Below are positions 8,981-17,887 of a stretch of DNA of 64,000 bases, piece after piece; the first letter of the stretch is position 1, and the number at the start of each line of letters is the position of its first letter. This DNA is from Promethearchaeia archaeon. Its GTDB lineage: Archaea; Asgardarchaeota; Lokiarchaeia; Sigyniarchaeales; SOKP01. Location: contig JAHQWG010000053.1 of the NCBI GenBank assembly GCA_029856045.1, forward strand, positions 1 to 64,000, in the 5' to 3' direction. The notes under the pieces are model-generated. The model saw only the letters and a list, made by a program, of their open reading frames with translations, ran no database searches and had not been told where the DNA came from. The position numbers and the translations under genes were made by a program.

Positions 8981-10714
8981 TTGATTGGATCATACTCAAA
9001 TATTTCAGAGGATATTTATCAACAACTAAAAAATATCGTGGGAGATGAATTTATCTCAAAAGATCTTGAAATATTATGGTGTTATGCATTTGATGGTACT
9101 ATGTTTAAAGAAAATACAGTCCCAGAAATCGTAATTTTACCTAAAAATAAAGATGAAATATCTGAAATTTTAAAAATAGCTAATAAAAATAAAATCATCA
9201 TTATTCCAAGAGGAAACGGAACAAGTTTAACTGGTGGCCCTATATCTATTTTTGGTGGTGGAATTATACTTGATTTGAGCAGAATGAATAAAATTCTCTC
9301 AATTGATATTCCAAATAATCTTACAGTGGTTGAACCCGGTGTAATTTGTGATGATCTTAATTTTGAATTGAATAAATATGAATATTTCTTTCCACCAGAC
9401 CCGGCTTCGAGCTGTATTTGCACAATAGGAGGGATGGTTGCCAATAATTCAGGTGGAGTTCAGGCATTTAAATATGGCGTAACCAAAGATTATGTAATAT
9501 TTCTAGAAGTTGTTCTTGCTGATGGACAAATAATAAATATTGGTTCTTTAGTTAGAAAATCAGTATCATCCTATAATTTCACTGGATTATTTGTTGGTTC
9601 TGAAGGCACCCTTGGAGTTATTACTAAAATTGGGCTTAAAATAATCCCCTTACCTAAATCTAGGAAAATGGGGCTTTTTATATTTGATTCAATTGAATCA
9701 ATCGTCCAAGCAGTTATTGAGTTAAGAAAAAATGGAATCATTCCAAACTTACTCGAATTTATGGATGAAACCACAACTAAAGCAAGCTTTGAATATCTTG
9801 GCGGAGAATTTCTTTCTTATCCTAAAGGAATTGTATTATTAGCGGAAGTCGATGGTAATAAAACACAAGTTGATTCTGATTTTGCAAAATTATTTAAAAT
9901 TATAATGAAATATAACCCAAAATTTCATAAAATAGCAGAATCTGATAAGGAAAGAGAAGTTTTATTAAACGCAAGGAAAGCAGCGCTACCAGCTCTCTCA
10001 AGAATTAAACCATCATGTTGTATAGAAGATTGTACAGTTTCAATCGAAAAATTCGCTAAATGTGTTCAAAAGATTAAGAAAATTACCGAAGAATTAGAAT
10101 TGGATAATATAGAGATTGCTAATTTCGGACATATGGATGGAAATATGCACCCAACATTTTTATTTAATGAGAACAATGAATTTGATCGTAAATCACTATT
10201 AGTAGCTATGAAATACTTATATGAAAAAATTGTGATACCATTAGGGGGAACAATTACCGGCGAACATGGAGTTGGTTCTATTAAAACTCCTTTTCTCAAA
10301 CTAGAATATGATAAAGAAACTTTAAATCTAATGAGAGGGATTAAACTTTTTTTTGATCCCAATATGATTCTTAACCCAGGTAAAGGAAAAGGAGACCCTC
10401 GGATAATAAAAAATAATATATTGAATAGAAAGTTAAAAATTCCAGGAGATTTAGCTTTATCTTGTATGAGGTGCGGATTCTGTATCCCACTATGCCCATC
10501 AAAAGATTATTATAAATTCGAAGCATATACCCCAAGAGGGAGATTAAATATATTAAATGGATTAGTTCATGGAGATTTAAAATTATCAGAGAAAATCAAT
10601 GAAATTTTGCATACTTGCATTCTTTGTGGTGCATGTTCTGTATTGTGCCCTGCAGGAGTGAAAACTTATGAAATCTTTGAGAAAGCCAGAGAATTAATAC
10701 ATAAAAAAACTTAA
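8981..10714 (+). CDS. GlcD-type FAD-linked lactate/glycolate dehydrogenase with C-terminal 2x[4Fe-4S]
   Basis: Residues 1-470 are a GlcD/D-lactate dehydrogenase flavoprotein. It has a FAD PCMH domain (PRGNGTSLTGGP near residues 72-83, GGMVANNSGG, VGSEGTLGVIT) and an FAD-oxidase C domain ending in GHMDGN and TGEHGVGS. A ferredoxin-like module is fused behind it: CxxCxxCxxxCP at Cys495/498/501/505 and CxxCxxCxxxCP at Cys546/549/552/556. This corresponds to the N-terminal part of GlcF without its CCG domains. The enzyme should oxidise a 2-hydroxy acid and pass electrons through two clusters to an unknown acceptor. The start is TTG at 8981. It lies 100 bases behind LarA on the same strand, so the two probably form a lactate-use unit. 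Confidence 0.88.
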   Translation: MIGSYSNISEDIYQQLKNIVGDEFISKDLEILWCYAFDGTMFKENTVPEIVILPKNKDEISEILKIANKNKIIIIPRGNGTSLTGGPISIFGGGIILDLSRMNKILSIDIPNNLTVVEPGVICDDLNFELNKYEYFFPPDPASSCICTIGGMVANNSGGVQAFKYGVTKDYVIFLEVVLADGQIINIGSLVRKSVSSYNFTGLFVGSEGTLGVITKIGLKIIPLPKSRKMGLFIFDSIESIVQAVIELRKNGIIPNLLEFMDETTTKASFEYLGGEFLSYPKGIVLLAEVDGNKTQVDSDFAKLFKIIMKYNPKFHKIAESDKEREVLLNARKAALPALSRIKPSCCIEDCTVSIEKFAKCVQKIKKITEELELDNIEIANFGHMDGNMHPTFLFNENNEFDRKSLLVAMKYLYEKIVIPLGGTITGEHGVGSIKTPFLKLEYDKETLNLMRGIKLFFDPNMILNPGKGKGDPRIIKNNILNRKLKIPGDLALSCMRCGFCIPLCPSKDYYKFEAYTPRGRLNILNGLVHGDLKLSEKINEILHTCILCGACSVLCPAGVKTYEIFEKARELIHKKT

Positions 10715-10779
10715 ATTGTTTTATCCCCCAAATACAAAACATTAATAAATTTGAAAATTTAATTTAGAAATGAATATTC

Positions 10780-13458
10780 TTGGAAAAACGTTTAATTATA
10801 AAACTGAGTGCATCCGTTGTAGGCATGCTCTTATTAAGTGCTTTCTTAATAACTCCAATTGGAATTTTGCCAGGGTTAGGTAGTCTTTTATCTCCTATTG
10901 GAGGAATTTGGAATGGACCAAATTACGCAGAATACCCTTCAATGAAAGAAGTTAGAGGGACAGGATATAGTGGAACTGTATATAGAGATGAATTAGGAAT
11001 TCCACATATATTTACCTCGGGTCAAAACGACTTATCTTATATTATCGGTTATTTACAAGCAATTGATCGATTATTTAGTATGGACATGCAGAAAAGAGTA
11101 ATTACTGGCAGGGTCTCAGAGATATTGGGATCAAATAGCCTTGAAATGGACAAGTACTATAGATTATTAGGGTTTGCGCGAAGCGCTGAGGAACTATGGA
11201 ATAAAATAGAAGAAGATGCCCAATCGGACCTTGAATTACTATTGTTAATAGATTCTATGCGAGCTTATTGTGCAGGGGTAAATAGATACATCGATGAGAT
11301 CACTCCAAATAACCTCCCACTAGAATATATACTCTTAGGCCTACAGCCAGAATATTGGACGGTTTTGGACATTTTGACATTTGTGAAATATGAATCCTGG
11401 GCATTGACCTATAGTGAATTTGATATTGCAATGACCATCATTAGAGATGCCATGGGAGACGATATACCACCTGAATTAGTCCCCTATGAGCCATTTCCAT
11501 TTGAAAAAGTAGTAGTTCCTAATTTCAAGGATAATACATCTGGTGGTATTCCCAAACCTAAAAGTTCTGCAATGGGAAATGGTGGTGGTTTTAGCCAGAG
11601 TAGTTTAGAAAAAATCCCTGAATTAAAAGAAGATTTACAAGGGATTTTTAACCTATTTCAGAATTTCAACCTTTTTGGATTGAAGGATCAAATAATTCAA
11701 GCTTGTTCAAATAATTGGGTGATAAATGGAAGTCTGTCATACTCAGGAAAACCGATCTTGTGTAACGATCCTCATTTTCAATTAATTTTACCATCGGTCT
11801 TGTGGGAGTTTCATTTCGTTAATACATCAGAAAATTTTTACAATAGTCTTTATGGTGTTGCATTTCCGGGTGCTCCTTCTGCGGTAATGGGTCACACAGC
11901 TTACATTTCTTGGGGTATGACCAATAGTTTCTACGATCAAAATGATTTCTATCTTGAAAAATTAAATAATGAAGGTACAAAATATATCTTCAATAACACG
12001 GAACGAGATATAGAAACCGTCACAGAATTAATAAAAATAAAAGGACAATCGGACTATAATTATGAAATTAAATTCACGCGACATAACTGGACTGAACAAG
12101 ATAATTTCAAGTGCCCGATAATCAATTCAACGGAATTTGGTTATCCTGGAAATCTAAACATTTCAATAAAGTGGCCAGGGTATGCACCAGATTACGGTAT
12201 ATTAAAAGGTTTTTATAGGCTTAATAACGCGAAGAATATAAATGATTTTATAGAAGCAATGAGAGTATATGGCTGTCCTGGGTTAAATTTTATTTATGCG
12301 GACGTGGAAGGAAACATAGCCATCTATCCAAAGGGTAATTATCCAGTTAGAAATGCAACGGGAGTTGTCAAGGAAGGTAGATATATAATGAATGGTAGTA
12401 ATGGAGAGGATGAATGGACTGGCTATATTCCGTTTGATTGGATCCCGCATAAAATAAACCCTCCAGATCAGATGTATCTAGCTTCAGCGAATCAACGAAC
12501 TGTGAACACAACTGAATATACAAAGTATTATACCTCATATGGTTTTGTGAATTCTTATAGAAGCCGGAGAATTAATCAGTTATTAGAAAATGAATCGTAT
12601 TATCACAAGACATTTGGCACGAACATTACGATTGAAAAAATGAAAAAGTTTCAGACGGATTATTATGATATTGCGGCGGAGGTTTTTGTCCCCATTTTAC
12701 TTGAGACCCTTAAAAACGCCTATCCCACTGGAGTACCAGCTACAGGTGAAACTGAATTATTGTACATGTCAATCGAAGCTTTAAAGGCTTGGAATGAAAG
12801 TGATGCTCGATGGATAATGGATAAAGACCTCATAGCACCGACGATTTTCAATGTATGGCTGGAAATTTATCAAAATTTCACCTTTTTAGACGAGTTCGAA
12901 GATGCTAATGTCAATATTGGTGGAAGAGTGGCATATCTAACAGATTATCTCGAGTATTTAACAAGGTATAATCAGACTTCAAAATGGTTCGATAGTATTT
13001 CCACATCAGGAACAACTGAAAATGCTTCAATGATTATGTTGATGGCATTGAATGAAACAATGGAAGTATTAAGTACTGATTTTGAAAACTTCAACGATTG
13101 GTTATGGAGAAATTTTCACATAATGGACATTCAATATTTACAGGGACTGGTACCAGCGTTTAATATGCCGAAATATGGTTGTTCGGGTAGTTCAAGAACA
13201 TTGAATGTGGCATCTGGATATTTTATCCATTCTGGACCATGTATGAGGTTGATCGTAGATTTTGAAAAATTAGTAAATCAAGAACTCTATAGCGGATATA
13301 TATCTATTCCTGGTGGTCAATCTGGTAATCCTCTGAGCTCGCATTATGATGATAATTATCAAATCTGGAAGAACAATGATTATTATCAAATATTATTTCC
13401 GCGAAATATAAGTGCATATCCCTTAAATAAAATATATTCAACCGTGATTTTCAGTTAA
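10780..13458 (+). CDS. Secreted penicillin-acylase-family Ntn hydrolase
   Basis: This 892-residue protein of the penicillin acylase (S45) family starts at TTG 10780. An N-terminal signal or anchor helix (residues 8-35) is followed by the A chain (YRDELGIPHI, IGYLQAIDRLF). After a spacer rich in Gly, Ser and Lys comes the autoprocessing site QAC-SNNW, where Ser310 would become the N-terminal nucleophile of the B chain. NDPHFQ and the downstream Asn/Arg motifs (SANQRT, SYRSRRI) also fit. Family members cleave amide bonds, including N-acyl-homoserine lactones and acyl amino acids; the substrate is unknown. It should act outside the cell. A small membrane protein begins 15 bases after its stop and is probably co-transcribed. 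Confidence 0.88.
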   Translation: MEKRLIIKLSASVVGMLLLSAFLITPIGILPGLGSLLSPIGGIWNGPNYAEYPSMKEVRGTGYSGTVYRDELGIPHIFTSGQNDLSYIIGYLQAIDRLFSMDMQKRVITGRVSEILGSNSLEMDKYYRLLGFARSAEELWNKIEEDAQSDLELLLLIDSMRAYCAGVNRYIDEITPNNLPLEYILLGLQPEYWTVLDILTFVKYESWALTYSEFDIAMTIIRDAMGDDIPPELVPYEPFPFEKVVVPNFKDNTSGGIPKPKSSAMGNGGGFSQSSLEKIPELKEDLQGIFNLFQNFNLFGLKDQIIQACSNNWVINGSLSYSGKPILCNDPHFQLILPSVLWEFHFVNTSENFYNSLYGVAFPGAPSAVMGHTAYISWGMTNSFYDQNDFYLEKLNNEGTKYIFNNTERDIETVTELIKIKGQSDYNYEIKFTRHNWTEQDNFKCPIINSTEFGYPGNLNISIKWPGYAPDYGILKGFYRLNNAKNINDFIEAMRVYGCPGLNFIYADVEGNIAIYPKGNYPVRNATGVVKEGRYIMNGSNGEDEWTGYIPFDWIPHKINPPDQMYLASANQRTVNTTEYTKYYTSYGFVNSYRSRRINQLLENESYYHKTFGTNITIEKMKKFQTDYYDIAAEVFVPILLETLKNAYPTGVPATGETELLYMSIEALKAWNESDARWIMDKDLIAPTIFNVWLEIYQNFTFLDEFEDANVNIGGRVAYLTDYLEYLTRYNQTSKWFDSISTSGTTENASMIMLMALNETMEVLSTDFENFNDWLWRNFHIMDIQYLQGLVPAFNMPKYGCSGSSRTLNVASGYFIHSGPCMRLIVDFEKLVNQELYSGYISIPGGQSGNPLSSHYDDNYQIWKNNDYYQILFPRNISAYPLNKIYSTVIFS

Positions 13459-13472
13459 TGGAGAGTGTTTAA

Positions 13473-13877
13473 ATGAGTATCGTTACTGGTATAAAAGAAT
13501 TATTTTATTCAGAGAATGTTTTTATAGGATTTATCATTGCATTTGTACTTGCACTTTATTTAGAAATAACTGGTGTATATTTATTAATGCTTTTGGTTGG
13601 TGGCGTTGCAGGATTTTTTGTAAAAAGGGGATGGCTCAGTTTCATCATTGGGTTTATGAGTGTGGCTTTAGCATGGGGAATATATTTCATATTTTTCGCA
13701 TTCATTGGACCATTAGGAGAGTTTTTTATCCTGATTGGTTCGATAATTGGGATATCTGGAGTAATTTTAATGATATTATCCTTAATAATAGGGGGATTAT
13801 TAGGTGGAATCGGAGCACTCGTTGGAGCTTACACCACACAATTAATTTTAGGAGATAAATACATTAGAAAATCATAA
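13473..13877 (+). CDS. Small polytopic membrane protein downstream of the acylase
   Basis: This 134-residue, almost wholly hydrophobic protein has four or five predicted membrane helices and glycine-rich turns (VGGVAGFF, GGLLGGIGALVGAY). I do not recognise a family. It begins 15 bases after the acylase stop behind a GGAGAGTG ribosome binding site, so the two are likely one transcript. A structural or export-related role next to a secreted hydrolase is possible but unproven. Its end abuts a decayed acyl-CoA ligase 3' end. Confidence 0.75.
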   Translation: MSIVTGIKELFYSENVFIGFIIAFVLALYLEITGVYLLMLLVGGVAGFFVKRGWLSFIIGFMSVALAWGIYFIFFAFIGPLGEFFILIGSIIGISGVILMILSLIIGGLLGGIGALVGAYTTQLILGDKYIRKS

Positions 13878-13881
13878 AATT

Positions 13882-13959
13882 TGGGATTTTCGGAGCGAAC
13901 TTCCGACTACTTTGATTGGTAAGGTTTTAAAAAGAGCGCTAGGGGAAGAAGCAAAATAA
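13882..13959 (+). pseudogene. Remnant of the C-terminal end of an AMP-forming acyl-CoA ligase
   Basis: The frame ending at TAA 13957-13959 translates to DFRSELPTTLIGKVLKRAL plus a short GEEAK end. This is the standard last segment of AMP-forming acyl-CoA synthetases (FR-x-ELPKT-x-x-GKVLRR-x-L), containing the catalytic lysine region. The rest of such an enzyme (about 500 residues) is absent: the acylase and membrane protein genes lie upstream. The fragment therefore looks like the leftover 3' end of a gene replaced or deleted here. Confidence 0.7.
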
Positions 13960-14132
13960 TATTCCAAATCATTGTAATCTTTTAAAATTTTCATATAAAA
14001 ATTTCTAAAAGATAAAAATTTGACAACACACAAAGTTCATAAGATTTATCCATGTTCGGATAATCAGCTGAACTAATTCATAAAAACTTTAAATATATCA
14101 CATGGGTTTTTATTTATTTCTTATTCTAGATT

Positions 14133-14600
14133 TTATCTTTTTTTTCTCGCTCTCATCTTTGTTTTCTCTATAAATTCAAGGCAAACCCCTAATACCTCTG
14201 TTGTATCAAAATAGTCCCATTTTAGATTGGCAAATTGACTCGCATTAACGGATTGAAATCCCATTTCTTTCATTTTGGTTGAATATGATTCTAGATTCTC
14301 AATATATACACCATAATGATGTAATCCTTCTTTTCCTTGCTCAATAAATTCCTTATAAATACAATCTCCATCAACCCATTGGATTAATTCTAACTCTAAC
14401 ATGCCCAATTGGCTAAATCCTGCCTTAATATCAACTATAGTGCGTTTATCTCGAAATTGGGTATCCAGATTTGGAACGTTTATAATTTGAAATTTTGGTA
14501 AACCTAGGATTTCTTCCATTAATTTAGATTGTTTTTCAATATTTTTATAAACATATCCCAATTGTCCAATTTTAAGTTCAGAAAATTTTATCTCTACCAA
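14133..14600 (-). CDS. VOC-superfamily (glyoxalase/methylmalonyl-CoA epimerase-like) protein
   Basis: This 155-residue protein has the paired beta-alpha-beta-beta-beta layout of vicinal-oxygen-chelate proteins. The first half contains the phrase QLGYVYKNIEKQ. The second contains LHHYGVYIENLE with a His suitable as metal ligand, and ends in a strand with LEFIE. Glu residues near LELELIQW may also bind metal. Members include methylmalonyl-CoA epimerase, glyoxalase I and dioxygenases; the exact reaction is not determined. A basic end (RARKKR) follows the fold. It is divergent from the nitronate-monooxygenase-like gene. Confidence 0.7.
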   Translation of the reverse strand: MVEIKFSELKIGQLGYVYKNIEKQSKLMEEILGLPKFQIINVPNLDTQFRDKRTIVDIKAGFSQLGMLELELIQWVDGDCIYKEFIEQGKEGLHHYGVYIENLESYSTKMKEMGFQSVNASQFANLKWDYFDTTEVLGVCLEFIEKTKMRARKKR

Positions 14601-14711
14601 ATAGTTGTCACCAAATAAATTTTAATATTTTAATTTAGATCTTTAGAATTTTGTTTTTAAATATTATTTCAATTATTAATTTAATATAATAACTTTGGTT
14701 ATTTTTAAGAA

Positions 14712-14731
14712 ATCGTTATCTTAAGAACGAT
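14712..14731. promoter_or_regulatory. Inverted repeat directly before the nitronate-monooxygenase-like start
   Basis: ATCGTT (14712-14717) and AACGAT (14726-14731) are perfect 6-base inverted arms around an 8-base spacer. The right arm ends one base before the ATG at 14733. It may be an operator or a leader hairpin that covers the start region. Only the arms and position support it. Confidence 0.35.
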
Positions 14732-14732
14732 C

Positions 14733-15623
14733 ATGATTTGGAAAACCCGTATAAATCAAATGACAAAAACAAAATATCCTGTAATTATGGGGGCATTTGT
14801 AGGATTAGGTAAAGCAGATTTTGCTGCTCCATTTTCTGAAGCTGGTGGTTTGGGAATTATCACTGCCTTAAATTTTAAAACTCCTAACCGCTTTAAACAA
14901 GAACTGGCACATATGAAAGAATTGACAGAAAAACCATTCGGTGTAAATTTTTCTGTAGTCCCACCCCAAGTAAAAGGAGGATTTCACTTAACAGAAAACT
15001 CAAAACGTAATTATTTATCGTATGTTGAGATTGCGTTAGTAGAAGGAGTAAAAATTTTTACAACTTCAGCTTATCAAGCAACATTTATTGGAGAGAGATT
15101 ACATGAAGCAGGATGCTATTGGTTTCATAAATCTGCTACGATAAGACATGCCATAAGCGCAGAAAGGGCTGGTGCAGATGCGGTCACAATTGTTGGATTA
15201 GAAGGAACAGGTTTTAAAAATCCTCTTACCCAAACAACCTTGGTAAATATTACAATGGCAAGAAGGTTACTTAAAATCCCAATAATTGCAGCAGGAGGTA
15301 TCGGTGATGCGAGAGGATTTTTGGGGGCTCTAGCAATGGGCGCAGAAGCCGCTTGTTTTGGAACAGCAGTTATGGTATGCGAAGAAAGTCCTGCAGCATT
15401 AAAACTGAAAGAAAAATGGATAAATGAAGATATTTTTACGGAGGATTACCACCAAAAGATTTATCATCTTAAATTGAGAGATACAGTTCTTCCTTCAATG
15501 GCAATCGGTCATCGAAAGAAAATAATAACAATCAAGGAGTTTATTGAAGAAATTATGAATGAATCAGAAGTGATATTAAGATCTTGGGGATTCACTGCAG
15601 AAGAGTTTAATACAATTTTCTAA
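14733..15623 (+). CDS. Nitronate monooxygenase / FabK-like FMN enzyme
   Basis: This is a 296-residue TIM-barrel flavoprotein of the 2-nitropropane dioxygenase family. Recognisable parts are the N-terminal PVIMGAFVGLG, the glycine-rich FSEAGGLGII, GVNFSVVPP, the GADAVTIVG strand and the phosphate-binding end IIAAGGIGDARG. The motif that usually reads EAGGH is LEGTGF here, so the usual catalytic His is not at that place. It may belong to an archaeal subfamily with another substrate. The enzyme would be cytoplasmic with FMN. Confidence 0.8.
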   Translation: MIWKTRINQMTKTKYPVIMGAFVGLGKADFAAPFSEAGGLGIITALNFKTPNRFKQELAHMKELTEKPFGVNFSVVPPQVKGGFHLTENSKRNYLSYVEIALVEGVKIFTTSAYQATFIGERLHEAGCYWFHKSATIRHAISAERAGADAVTIVGLEGTGFKNPLTQTTLVNITMARRLLKIPIIAAGGIGDARGFLGALAMGAEAACFGTAVMVCEESPAALKLKEKWINEDIFTEDYHQKIYHLKLRDTVLPSMAIGHRKKIITIKEFIEEIMNESEVILRSWGFTAEEFNTIF

Positions 15624-15731
15624 ACGTTAAACTATATAATTCTTTATTTTTTCTACGAATTCCTGAAAGTATTTAATAAAATTTTTCCTACCAAAAATTT
15701 TTAAAATAAAAATTGATCTTTAACAATAGAT

Positions 15732-16250
15732 ATGTCATCACCTCCCCCTCCACAAACTCCTAATTCAAGAAGATCTCGGAGATTTGAAACCAGAGAATTA
15801 GTTGAAATAATAAGAAATGCGATGGAAATATATGACGATCAATGGGAACAAGAATCCATTTCAATTAGAGCAGTTCCCAGATATCAAGAGGATTATAACA
15901 AACTTACAGTAGAAGAAAAGGAAAAATTTCATGAATTCTTAGAATTGGGTTCGATTTGTCCAATTTGTAAAGCTAAAAATCATGTAAATTATTTAAAAAA
16001 ATTTTATTTTAATAAAAAACCTGATAAAATAAATCTAAAAAATAGTTTATTGAAATTAATGGAACGATCTAAAGATTCTAGTAAAAATATCTCAATTGGA
16101 ATACCTTGCTGTAGCTGTTATAGAAAAGTTTTCAATCAGAATAAATCTAATTTAACTATATCACTGAATAGATCGAATTCACGTATGCGATTGATAACAA
16201 TTCAACTTCCTGAGGAATATATAAATTCATTAGATAGGTTAGTTCGATAA
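15732..16250 (+). CDS. Hypothetical zinc-binding protein with a ribbon-helix-helix-like end
   Basis: I do not recognise this 172-residue protein as a known family. It starts with a Ser/Pro-rich stretch. A helical middle leads to CPIC (near residue 76) and, after about 60 residues, CCSCY, which could form one zinc site. The last 20 residues (ITIQLPEEY-x-x-SLDRLVR) look like the strand and first helix of a ribbon-helix-helix protein, but the second helix is missing. A regulatory role is only a guess. The ATG at 15732 lies close behind an AT-rich promoter region. Confidence 0.6.
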   Translation: MSSPPPPQTPNSRRSRRFETRELVEIIRNAMEIYDDQWEQESISIRAVPRYQEDYNKLTVEEKEKFHEFLELGSICPICKAKNHVNYLKKFYFNKKPDKINLKNSLLKLMERSKDSSKNISIGIPCCSCYRKVFNQNKSNLTISLNRSNSRMRLITIQLPEEYINSLDRLVR

Positions 16251-16303
16251 AACAATATCAATTTTAAGATCTAATATGGGTTAGAAAAAGTATTGAAAAT
16301 AAA

Positions 16304-17770
16304 TTAATTACAATCTGTCCTTTTTTGACCGTATTCATATAAGGCTAAATATGATTTTGCGGCCCTTTGAATTGTTGGATATACTAAAAAATCATTTTCC
16401 TTAAGCTTTTTGTAGAATATTTGCCGATCCTCATCAGGATATTCATGTAAAATTATTATCAGGATTTTATTAAGAGAACGCACATAATCCTTAATTCTAA
16501 TTAAATTTTTAAAATAGCCTTGGAACCACTGTCCACCAAATTTTCCCGGCGTATCTGTTTCTATTATTACCAAATCTATGTTTTCTGAAATGGCAACCTT
16601 GGAAATTTCATAAAATGCGTCTATATATGTAATCCATGGTAAATCTAACGGATTAGAATAGGATCCTACCTTTATAGGATAAATTTCTATCAATTTTTCT
16701 TTTATTTTTCCTTCAAATAGCGGCATATTTAAACCTAATTTGGTTAAGCTATCTGTAGCAAGAATCCCGAAACCTCCAGACCATAAAATAACCAAGGTAT
16801 TCTTTCCCTTAGGAAATATGAGTTCTTTATTCAATTTTTCTTGATTTCTTTTATCACTAAAAAAATGATTGAACATGTAAGCATAATCAATCATTTGTTC
16901 TAAGGATGTTTCTACCTCAATTGTTGGTGTTTGTTTAATAATAGCATCCCAAATATTCTGTTTTGTCGCAATTGAACCGGTATGACTTAAAACTGCGGTC
17001 TTAGAACGTTTTGTTGTCCCTCCATTCATAAATAATACGGGTTTTTTCATGTGTTTTAGAACATGGAATAACTTTTTTCCTTCTTCTCTGTGAAATCTTG
17101 AAAATCCTTCGAAATATACGCAAATTATATCTGTTTCTTCATCCTGATTGTAATATTCTAAAATATCAGACATTTGCAAATCTACACAATTTCCTATACT
17201 AGCGCCTTTAGAAAATTTAAGACCATATCTTAGAAAACCAAATTTTATGAGTTTAGTATGTAGATCACCTGAATGGAAAACACTTGCGATATTACCACTT
17301 TCAATTGGGAATAAAAAATGATAAGCATTATGACCCTTAGGGCAATAAACCCCCATACAGTTGGGACCAATTGCTCGCGTATTTATTTCCTTATTATCTA
17401 AAATTTTTTTTATTTCTTCTTCGATTTGACTTCCAATTTCATCAGATTCCCCTGTACCAGCTGTGAATATATGGAAAAAATTTACCTTTTTAATACTTAA
17501 AATTTTTTTTATAGTCTGAACAAGTTTTTCTCTCCTAACTGCTAATATGAAAAGATCAATAGTGTCTGCAGGAACTTCTTCAATTGTTTTATAACACTTT
17601 ATATCATAAATCTCTGTTTCTGTAGGAGAAATTAAGTAGAGATTCTCTTTCTTAAATCCTTGTTTGTTTAGACCTTTAATAAAGTAACTTAATTTATATT
17701 TTGCTTCAAAAATAGCAATATTTCTTGGTTTGAACAAAAAGTCTAGTGATTTAAGTTCTTTATTATTCAT
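16304..17770 (-). CDS. ADP-forming acyl-CoA synthetase alpha-subunit-like protein
   Basis: This 488-residue protein resembles the alpha part of NDP-forming acyl-CoA synthetases. It has an N-terminal CoA-binding Rossmann domain (FLFKPRNIAIFEAK, DLFILAVR) and a central ligase domain with IGPNCMGVYCP. The phosphohistidine-type motif LSHTGSIAT near residue 265 still holds His. A second ligase-type domain (LWSGGFGIL, SNPLDLPW) follows. The ATP-grasp beta subunit that normally completes the reaction acyl-CoA + ADP + Pi = acid + ATP + CoA is not adjacent. The sequence is divergent, so it may pair with a distant beta subunit or have another role. Confidence 0.78.
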   Translation of the reverse strand: MNNKELKSLDFLFKPRNIAIFEAKYKLSYFIKGLNKQGFKKENLYLISPTETEIYDIKCYKTIEEVPADTIDLFILAVRREKLVQTIKKILSIKKVNFFHIFTAGTGESDEIGSQIEEEIKKILDNKEINTRAIGPNCMGVYCPKGHNAYHFLFPIESGNIASVFHSGDLHTKLIKFGFLRYGLKFSKGASIGNCVDLQMSDILEYYNQDEETDIICVYFEGFSRFHREEGKKLFHVLKHMKKPVLFMNGGTTKRSKTAVLSHTGSIATKQNIWDAIIKQTPTIEVETSLEQMIDYAYMFNHFFSDKRNQEKLNKELIFPKGKNTLVILWSGGFGILATDSLTKLGLNMPLFEGKIKEKLIEIYPIKVGSYSNPLDLPWITYIDAFYEISKVAISENIDLVIIETDTPGKFGGQWFQGYFKNLIRIKDYVRSLNKILIIILHEYPDEDRQIFYKKLKENDFLVYPTIQRAAKSYLALYEYGQKRTDCN

Positions 17771-17887
17771 CTATATTCTAATATAGAAATAAAGTAAAAA
17801 AAATAACTTTTATTAATTATTAAAATCAAAAAGTATATAATTTTAAAAATGAATAAAATCAAAAAAAATATTGAATAGGGTAATTAT

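Noticed and set aside
14083-14190. Promoter-like AAAACTTTAAATATAT with a short hydrophobic frame antisense to the VOC gene
   Set aside because: The 23-codon frame overlaps the VOC coding end and has no support beyond the TATA-like box.
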